A stretch of 43,955 nt of DNA from an uncultured Treponema sp. (GTDB taxonomy: Bacteria; Spirochaetota; Spirochaetia; Treponematales; Treponemataceae): positions 1-43,955 of the forward strand of contig CAMHMJ010000028.1 of NCBI GenBank assembly GCA_946186185.1, given 5' to 3'. The notes under the pieces are model-generated. The model worked only from the letters and a program-made list of their open reading frames with translations. It had not been told where the DNA came from and ran no database searches. Of this stretch, positions 38,751-43,955 are shown in pieces (position 1 is the first letter of the stretch; every line of letters starts with the position of its first letter). A program made the translations under genes and the position numbers.

Positions 38751-41435
38751 ATGACGAAAAATATTTCTGATGAAAAAAGCAAAAAAATCTCCCTGCAAAA
38801 TAGCGTTCCTTTTGAATTTTCGGAGGAAGAGCTCTTTTATCGAGTTGTACAAGGAAATGCGTATCTTTTTGCGGTGGAACAATTGCCGGATGGGCGGGAT
38901 AGCGCAAGAACTGAAATTTCAAGTTACGAGGAAGGAGATTTTATACTTTGTCTTCCGCCTCAAAAAAAAGTACGATTTATTCTTACAGGAACGCTTGGTG
39001 CTCAAATTGAAAAAGTCGATATGTCTTCTTTTGAAGGAAAGGAAGGCGAAGCGGCTCTAAAAAAAGCTCTCGTATCTGCTTCAAGCCTTTTGCTCCGCGG
39101 ACTTGGTTACAAAGATGATTTTGAAGAAGTTTTAAAAGCAAAAGATAAAGAAAAAGCAATCCGTGAATACGTTCCAAATCTTTCAAAAGAATTGCTGGCT
39201 GTACGCATTGCTGATATGTTGGACGAACGGCATGCGGCTGCACAAAGAGCAAGGGCGAACGATGAAGCTTTTTCTACGGCTTTGGAAGATATTGTTGGCG
39301 TTGTAAATTCTAAAAAATACGAAGAAGCTAAAAATTTAGCAGAATCTGCAATTGTTCAGGCAGCGCGCCTTGTTGCAAATTACTGCGGCCTTACGATTCA
39401 GCTTCTTAAGGGAAAAACTTACGACGGTGAAGACGGGCTTGTTGAACTTGCAAAAGACAGTAATGTTCGGATGCGAGCCGTTACTCTAAAAGGCGATTGG
39501 TGGAAAAAGGATAACGGCGCGCTTTTCGTGTATTATGTAGACAATATTGAAAGTGAAGAACCGTCTTATGAACCTGCGGCGCTGATTCCAGAAAAAATAG
39601 GTGGATATCTTTGCGTTCGCCCGAAAAGCGGAAAAAGCGAGCAAGTCACGGAGGAAGTTGCTAAGCACATTCTCAGAAGTGGCTTTATGTTCTACAAGTC
39701 GTTTTCGGACAAGAAAATTACGGCACGGGAACTTTTTAAGTTTGCATTTTCATCGCACAAAATGTCGCAGGACATGTTTTTGTTTGTAGTGCTTGGGCTT
39801 GCGAGCGCCTTGGTGGGACTTTTTATTCCTCTTTTGACTAAAGTTTTCATCGATTCAATTATTCCGCAGGCGGCAAAAAATATGTGTGTTCAGATAACTT
39901 CGCTCGTTTTTCTGTGCGTTTTGTCTGCAATGGCATTCGATTTTATAAAATCCCTCGCGCTAACCCGAATGGAAGCTCGTTCTGATTCACTTTTGCAATC
40001 CGCGGTAATGGACAGGCTTTTAAAATTACCGACAGGATTTTTTAAGGGGTTTGCGTCGGGCGATTTAGCACTGAAAGTTCTTGAAATTTCTCAAATTCAC
40101 GAAATTATTTTTTCGGTTGTGATTACAAGCGGAATGACGGTTATGTTCTCTCTTGTTTACTTTTTTCAACTTTTTAATTACAGCAAATATTTGACAAAAT
40201 GGGGACTTTTATTCTGCTTGATTTCAGTTACCGTAACTTCGATAGTATCTTTTTTCAAATATAAATGGTACAAGGGAATTATCGACGCGAATACGAAAAT
40301 TTCTGGAAAACTTTTTGAATTTATCAGCGGAGTGAACAAGCTTGTCATGACGGCTTCGGAAAAAAGAGCATACTTAATCTGGGCAAAACTTTTTTCAAAA
40401 CAATATGAGTTCGAAAAAAAGGCGAATATTTTCAATATTGTTTCCGTAACTTTCACTTCAGTATTCCCGCTTTTGACGACTCTTTGTTTCTACGGAATTT
40501 TTATGAGCGCCGTTTCCAATGGAAAAATCGGCGTTCTTTCTACGGGAAGTTTTTTGGCTTTTATGGCTTCGTTTACTGCTTTTCAAAATGCGCTCATTTC
40601 TTCAACTGCTGCCATAACAGAATCTATTCAAATTATTCCAATGTTTGAGCAGGCAAAAGTCGTTTTGGACGCAGCTCCTGAAATTCAAGAATCGAAACCT
40701 GCAATTTCTACTCTCAAAGGAAATATCGAAATAAATCACGTGAGTTTCCGCTATTCGGAAAATTCTCCGCTTATTTTAAAAGACGTTTCTATGAAAATTG
40801 AACCGCACCAATTTGTGGCGATTGTCGGTGGTTCAGGCTCTGGAAAATCCACTTTGTTACGACTTTTGCTTGGTTTTGAAAAACCTGAAACAGGCGGAAT
40901 ATTTTACGACAATCACGACTTAAATTCCGTCGATGTAGGAAGTGTCCGCCGAAATTTAGGCGTAGTTTTACAGAATAGTTCAATTATGCAAGGTTCGATT
41001 TTTTCAAATATAGTCGGAAGTTCCGCCCTCTCAATTGATGACGCTTGGGAAGCTGCTGAAATGGCAGGGCTTGCCGACGATATTGAAAGAATGCCGATGG
41101 GTATGCACACAATGATTCCTGCGGATGGCGGAGGACTTAGTGGCGGACAAAAACAGCGTCTGATTATTGCGCGTGCGTTGGCGCATAAACCGAATATTTT
41201 GATTTTCGACGAGGCGACGAGTGCTTTGGATAACAAGACTCAAAGTCAAGTTAGTAAGAGCCTTGAATCGCTCAATGTTACAAGAATTGTAATTGCGCAC
41301 CGACTGAGTACAATTATCAATGCGGATAAAATTTATGTTCTGAATAACGGTGTAATTGAAGAAACTGGTACTTACGAAGAACTTATAAAAAATGACGGAT
41401 TTTTTGCAAAGCTTGCTAAACGGCAGCAATTTTAG
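38751..41435 (+). CDS. NHLP-type second ABC transporter with long N-terminal domain
   Basis: An 894-residue protein. About 330 N-terminal residues have no peptidase motif and instead form a soluble domain of the kind found in the second NHLM transporter (EQLPDGRDSARTEISSYEEG-like start). Membrane helices follow (about 340-610), then an ABC domain (Walker A GGSGSGKSTLLRL near 694, LSGGQKQRL near 797, ILIFDEATSALD, IVIAHRLS). In NHLP systems the two ABC proteins are thought to act as a pair. It starts 10 bp after the C39 transporter gene. Confidence 0.9.
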   Translation: MTKNISDEKSKKISLQNSVPFEFSEEELFYRVVQGNAYLFAVEQLPDGRDSARTEISSYEEGDFILCLPPQKKVRFILTGTLGAQIEKVDMSSFEGKEGEAALKKALVSASSLLLRGLGYKDDFEEVLKAKDKEKAIREYVPNLSKELLAVRIADMLDERHAAAQRARANDEAFSTALEDIVGVVNSKKYEEAKNLAESAIVQAARLVANYCGLTIQLLKGKTYDGEDGLVELAKDSNVRMRAVTLKGDWWKKDNGALFVYYVDNIESEEPSYEPAALIPEKIGGYLCVRPKSGKSEQVTEEVAKHILRSGFMFYKSFSDKKITARELFKFAFSSHKMSQDMFLFVVLGLASALVGLFIPLLTKVFIDSIIPQAAKNMCVQITSLVFLCVLSAMAFDFIKSLALTRMEARSDSLLQSAVMDRLLKLPTGFFKGFASGDLALKVLEISQIHEIIFSVVITSGMTVMFSLVYFFQLFNYSKYLTKWGLLFCLISVTVTSIVSFFKYKWYKGIIDANTKISGKLFEFISGVNKLVMTASEKRAYLIWAKLFSKQYEFEKKANIFNIVSVTFTSVFPLLTTLCFYGIFMSAVSNGKIGVLSTGSFLAFMASFTAFQNALISSTAAITESIQIIPMFEQAKVVLDAAPEIQESKPAISTLKGNIEINHVSFRYSENSPLILKDVSMKIEPHQFVAIVGGSGSGKSTLLRLLLGFEKPETGGIFYDNHDLNSVDVGSVRRNLGVVLQNSSIMQGSIFSNIVGSSALSIDDAWEAAEMAGLADDIERMPMGMHTMIPADGGGLSGGQKQRLIIARALAHKPNILIFDEATSALDNKTQSQVSKSLESLNVTRIVIAHRLSTIINADKIYVLNNGVIEETGTYEELIKNDGFFAKLAKRQQF

Positions 41436-41445
41436 GAGACATTTT

Positions 41446-42615
41446 ATGAAAAAATCTATATTGATTTTTGCAGCTTTTTTTTCATCAATAATCACGCTTG
41501 CGTCGTGTTCACAGAATGATAACCCAGCACATAGAAGAGAAGCAGCGACCGAAAGACTTTTAAAAAAGCACAAAATAAAAATTGCCATCACAGGACAATG
41601 GTCTACAACAAATGGCGAATGGATTTCTAAAGGCGCAGATCTTGCTTTGGAAGAAATCAATGCGGAGGGTGGAGTTTTAGGTGCGCAAGTTAAACTTTTG
41701 CGTTTTGACGACAACAACAAGGTTTCCTCTGGCGCTGAAATTGCGGCAAAAATTGTAGATGACGAGCAAATTTGTGCAGTTCTCGGGCATTATTCGTCTT
41801 CAGTTTCTTTGTTTAATTCGCCTATTTACCATTACTACGGACTTTTGATGCTCACGCCTTTTTCCACGAATTCAACTTTGACGAAACAAGGACTTCCTTA
41901 CATTTTGAGAAATATTCCGAACAACGAAGCTTTTGCCAAAAATGCTGTAAATCTTTGCGACCGAAAAGGCTGGAAGCGCGTTATGGCGCTTTACCTGAAC
42001 AATTCTTACTGCCGCGAATTGATCGACGCTTTTGAGCAAAACTGCGGAACTCGCGCGATAATCGTTCCGGAGCGAATTGGTTACGAGGAAGTCTATAATT
42101 TGAGCGATTACACTGAAATTGCAAGTAAATGGAAGACCAAGCAGAGTTTTGACGCAATTTTTATTGCGGGATTTCTTCCGCAGGCGGCGGAAATCGTTTC
42201 GCTGTTCCGTTCCGAAGGAATTACACAGCCGATTATCGGAAGCATTGATTTTGAGTCGGACGTTTTCTTTTCAGTTGGAATAAATAAAGACGAGAACAAT
42301 TTTTACTGCATCTCGAACTATGACGTTGATAACACGAATGCCGCCTTTGTCGATTTTAAGAACAACTTCAAAGAAAAATACGATGTCGAGCCAAACTGGG
42401 AGGCTCTTGGAAGTTATGACGCTCTAAAAGTTTTGGTAAAAGCTATCGGGAATGCGGGAAGTGTAAAGGCCAAGGATATAACAGCTGCATTGAAAAAAAA
42501 GGAAGTGTGGGACGAGGGTGCAGGACCTTACCATTTTAACGAAACAGGCGAAATTGAAAAAAAACTTCTTGTAAAGAAAGCTGAAGGCGGCGTTTTCAAA
42601 ACCGTGAATGAATAA
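41446..42615 (+). CDS. LivJ-like substrate-binding lipoprotein
   Basis: A 389-residue type I periplasmic binding protein. The lipobox ends at C21 (ITLASC). IKIAITGQWSTTNGEWISKGADLALEEINAEGGVLG is the typical branched-chain amino-acid-binding start (read in parts), and the domain continues to YHFNETGEI. TTTTAGGAGAC precedes ATG, overlapping the end of the ABC gene, so it belongs to the same operon. No permease or ATPase genes of a Liv importer follow. It may be a sensor or a peptide-binding partner of the exporter rather than a nutrient importer (inference). Confidence 0.87.
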   Translation: MKKSILIFAAFFSSIITLASCSQNDNPAHRREAATERLLKKHKIKIAITGQWSTTNGEWISKGADLALEEINAEGGVLGAQVKLLRFDDNNKVSSGAEIAAKIVDDEQICAVLGHYSSSVSLFNSPIYHYYGLLMLTPFSTNSTLTKQGLPYILRNIPNNEAFAKNAVNLCDRKGWKRVMALYLNNSYCRELIDAFEQNCGTRAIIVPERIGYEEVYNLSDYTEIASKWKTKQSFDAIFIAGFLPQAAEIVSLFRSEGITQPIIGSIDFESDVFFSVGINKDENNFYCISNYDVDNTNAAFVDFKNNFKEKYDVEPNWEALGSYDALKVLVKAIGNAGSVKAKDITAALKKKEVWDEGAGPYHFNETGEIEKKLLVKKAEGGVFKTVNE

Positions 42616-42815
42616 AGTGCTGAAAAATACGCGGTTCGTAAAACTTGCGTTAGCGCTGGGAGCCCCGGAGTCGACCGGAAAAGCGGCGAGCGGAAGCGAG
42701 CTGCTTTGAGGACGATGAGCGATAGCGAAGGGCGGACATAGCGACCCGAAGGAGCGAGTTTTGACGAGCGAATGAGGGGAACGCCCTGAATCTTTACATG
42801 ATCTAATTCCGCTAA
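42616..42815. repeat. GC-rich intergenic repeat block
   Basis: No gene. From about 42638 to 42790 the sequence is G/A- and GC-rich with repeated AGCGA/GCGAG units (GGCGAGCGGAAGCGAGC, GATGAGCGATAGCGAAG). AAAACTTGC near 42638 and GCGAGTTTT near 42754 form an imperfect inverted pair. It ends in GGGGAACGCCC, as in the block behind thiE. Confidence 0.45.
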
Positions 42816-42844
42816 TTGAAAATTCTCGTTTTTTTCTATATAAT
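42816..42844 (+). promoter_or_regulatory. Promoter of ackA
   Basis: TTGAAA (42816-42821), 17-bp spacer, TATAAT (42839-42844). The leader to the start codon is about 90 nt and holds a small GTCC/GGAC hairpin. Confidence 0.6.
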
Positions 42845-42943
42845 TAAAGTCCTTTTTGAGTGCCTACCTGCCAGCGAGCAAAGTCCACCGACAAGCGGAC
42901 ACCCATTTTTATTTTTACACGCATATTATTTTTAGAGGTTTTT

Positions 42944-43955
42944 ATGGTTATTTTAACATTGAACTGCGGTTCATCATCTGCAAAGTATCAGGTTTATGAC
43001 TGGGACAACAAAGAAGTAATGGCTAACGGTGTTGTAGAGCGCATCGGAAGTGAAGGAAGCTGCATTACTCACAAGGCAAAGGGAAAGAAAACAGAAATCG
43101 AAAGCCCTTGTCCAACTCACAAAGAAGCAATCGAACTTATCATTAAAGAAATCACTGATCCTGAAGTTGGTGTAATCAAGTCTATGGACGAAATCGGAGC
43201 TGTTGGACACCGCGTACTTCATGGCGGCGAAAAGTTCACAAAGTCTGTTCTTATCACTCCAGAAGTTCTGGACGGTTTCCGGGAAGTAATCGACCTTGGA
43301 CCTCTCCACATGCCTGCTAACATTATGGGTATTGAAGCTGCTCAGAAGGTAATGCCAAACGTTCCTCACTCAGCTATCATGGATACAGCATGGCACCAGA
43401 CAATGCCGGAAGAAACTTTCCAGTACGCAATTCCACGCGAATGGTACGAGAAGTATGCTGCCCGCCGCTACGGTTTCCACGGAACATCATTCCTTTATAC
43501 AGCAAAACGCGCTGCAGTTCTCCTTGGAAAAGATCCAAAAGACTGCAACCTTATCATCTGCCACATCGGAAACGGTTCATCTATGTGTGCTGTTAAGAAC
43601 GGCGTTTGCTACGATACAACAATGGGTATTACTCCTCTCGAAGGTCTTGTAATGGGAACCCGCTCAGGTGATTTGGACCCGGCTCTTCCATTCTATATTA
43701 TGAGAAAGACTGGAATGAGCGCTGATGAAATGGACAAGGCTCTGAACAAGAAGTGTGGTTGTCTTGGTATTACAGGAAAATATTCAGACCGCCGCGATAT
43801 CGAAATCGACGCTGCAAAGGGCGATAAGCTCTGCCAGCTTTCTATCGAAATGGAAGCATTGAGAATCAAAAAGTACATCGGTGCTTTCATGGCAGAACTG
43901 GGCCACGTAGACGCAATCGTTTGGACTGCAGGTGTTGGAGAGCGCGGACCAATCA
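42944..43955 (+). CDS. ackA: Acetate kinase (3' end beyond window)
   Basis: The first 337 codons of acetate kinase, which interconverts acetyl phosphate and ADP with acetate and ATP, the main energy-yielding step of acetate fermentation. The start [17 protein letters not shown] holds the N-terminal nucleotide motif; [24 protein letters not shown] and [12 protein letters not shown] are the family blocks. AGAGG precedes ATG. Full-length enzymes have about 400 residues, so roughly 60-100 codons are missing at the window edge. It has its own promoter. Confidence 0.96.
   Translation, partial: MVILTLNCGSSSAKYQVYDWDNKEVMANGVVERIGSEGSCITHKAKGKKTEIESPCPTHKEAIELIIKEITDPEVGVIKSMDEIGAVGHRVLHGGEKFTKSVLITPEVLDGFREVIDLGPLHMPANIMGIEAAQKVMPNVPHSAIMDTAWHQTMPEETFQYAIPREWYEKYAARRYGFHGTSFLYTAKRAAVLLGKDPKDCNLIICHIGNGSSMCAVKNGVCYDTTMGITPLEGLVMGTRSGDLDPALPFYIMRKTGMSADEMDKALNKKCGCLGITGKYSDRRDIEIDAAKGDKLCQLSIEMEALRIKKYIGAFMAELGHVDAIVWTAGVGERGPI

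Noticed and set aside
42650..42657. TTAGCGCTGG in the block before ackA as a third starch operator
   Set aside because: Only one half matches TAGCGCTA and it lies in a repeat block far from the ackA promoter.

Overview
The window looks like a chromosomal segment of a host-associated Treponema-type spirochaete (rumen, gut or oral). This is inferred from gene content: a paaK/ACT pair, a starch-degrading lipoprotein, HD-GYP and PilZ c-di-GMP proteins, and a salvage-type thiamine operon. No rRNA, tRNA, IS element or CRISPR array was seen. The assignment to genus is an inference and no marker gene proves it.

Layout. 0.07-2.0 kb (minus): ACT-domain protein and phenylacetate-CoA ligase. 2.3-5.5 kb (minus): plant-type GH13 alpha-amylase lipoprotein with two starch-binding modules, and a Sel1/TPR-like protein. 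5.6-10.3 kb (plus): TPP riboswitch followed by thiM, thiE, a HAD phosphatase, thiD and a CytX-type HMP permease, which together form a salvage route to thiamine phosphate. 10.6-17.6 kb (plus): complete tryptophan operon trpE-trpGD-trpCF-trpB-trpA with two gene fusions, behind a promoter that carries a perfect palindrome. 18.0-20.4 kb (minus): secreted GH31 alpha-glucosidase whose promoter carries the same TAGCGCTA palindrome as the amylase promoter. 20.5-26.8 kb (plus): adenosine deaminase, methyltransferase, two AT-rich envelope proteins (one with a poly-T frameshift), zinc-ribbon protein, TPM-domain protein and a PilZ protein. 27.0-29.3 kb: glyS and an aldo/keto reductase-like protein without its catalytic Tyr and His. 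29.4-32.9 kb: degenerate HD-GYP protein (minus), ankyrin lipoprotein (plus), and DUF4143-type ATPase (minus) behind a double operator. 42.9 kb to the end: start of ackA, cut by the window edge.

The most striking region is 33.2-42.6 kb. Five tandem genes encode peptides with an almost identical 42-residue leader ending in VAGG and five different short, mostly basic cores. A bidirectional terminator and a divergent 68-residue peptide gene follow. Next comes an apparent operon: ECF-type sigma factor, HlyD-like membrane fusion protein, C39-peptidase ABC transporter, a second ABC transporter with a long N-terminal domain, and a LivJ-like substrate-binding lipoprotein. The transporter genes match the NHLP/NHLM natural-product export type. 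No modification enzyme is present in the window, and the sigma factor and binding lipoprotein are unusual companions.

The intergenic DNA is rich in structured elements. They include an 82-bp two-hairpin module with base-pair covariation that carries the Shine-Dalgarno site of two unrelated genes, a REPIN-like doublet between trpA and the GH31 gene, and a nested palindrome between the thiamine and tryptophan operons. All calls were made by reading the sequence; no database search or folding program was run.
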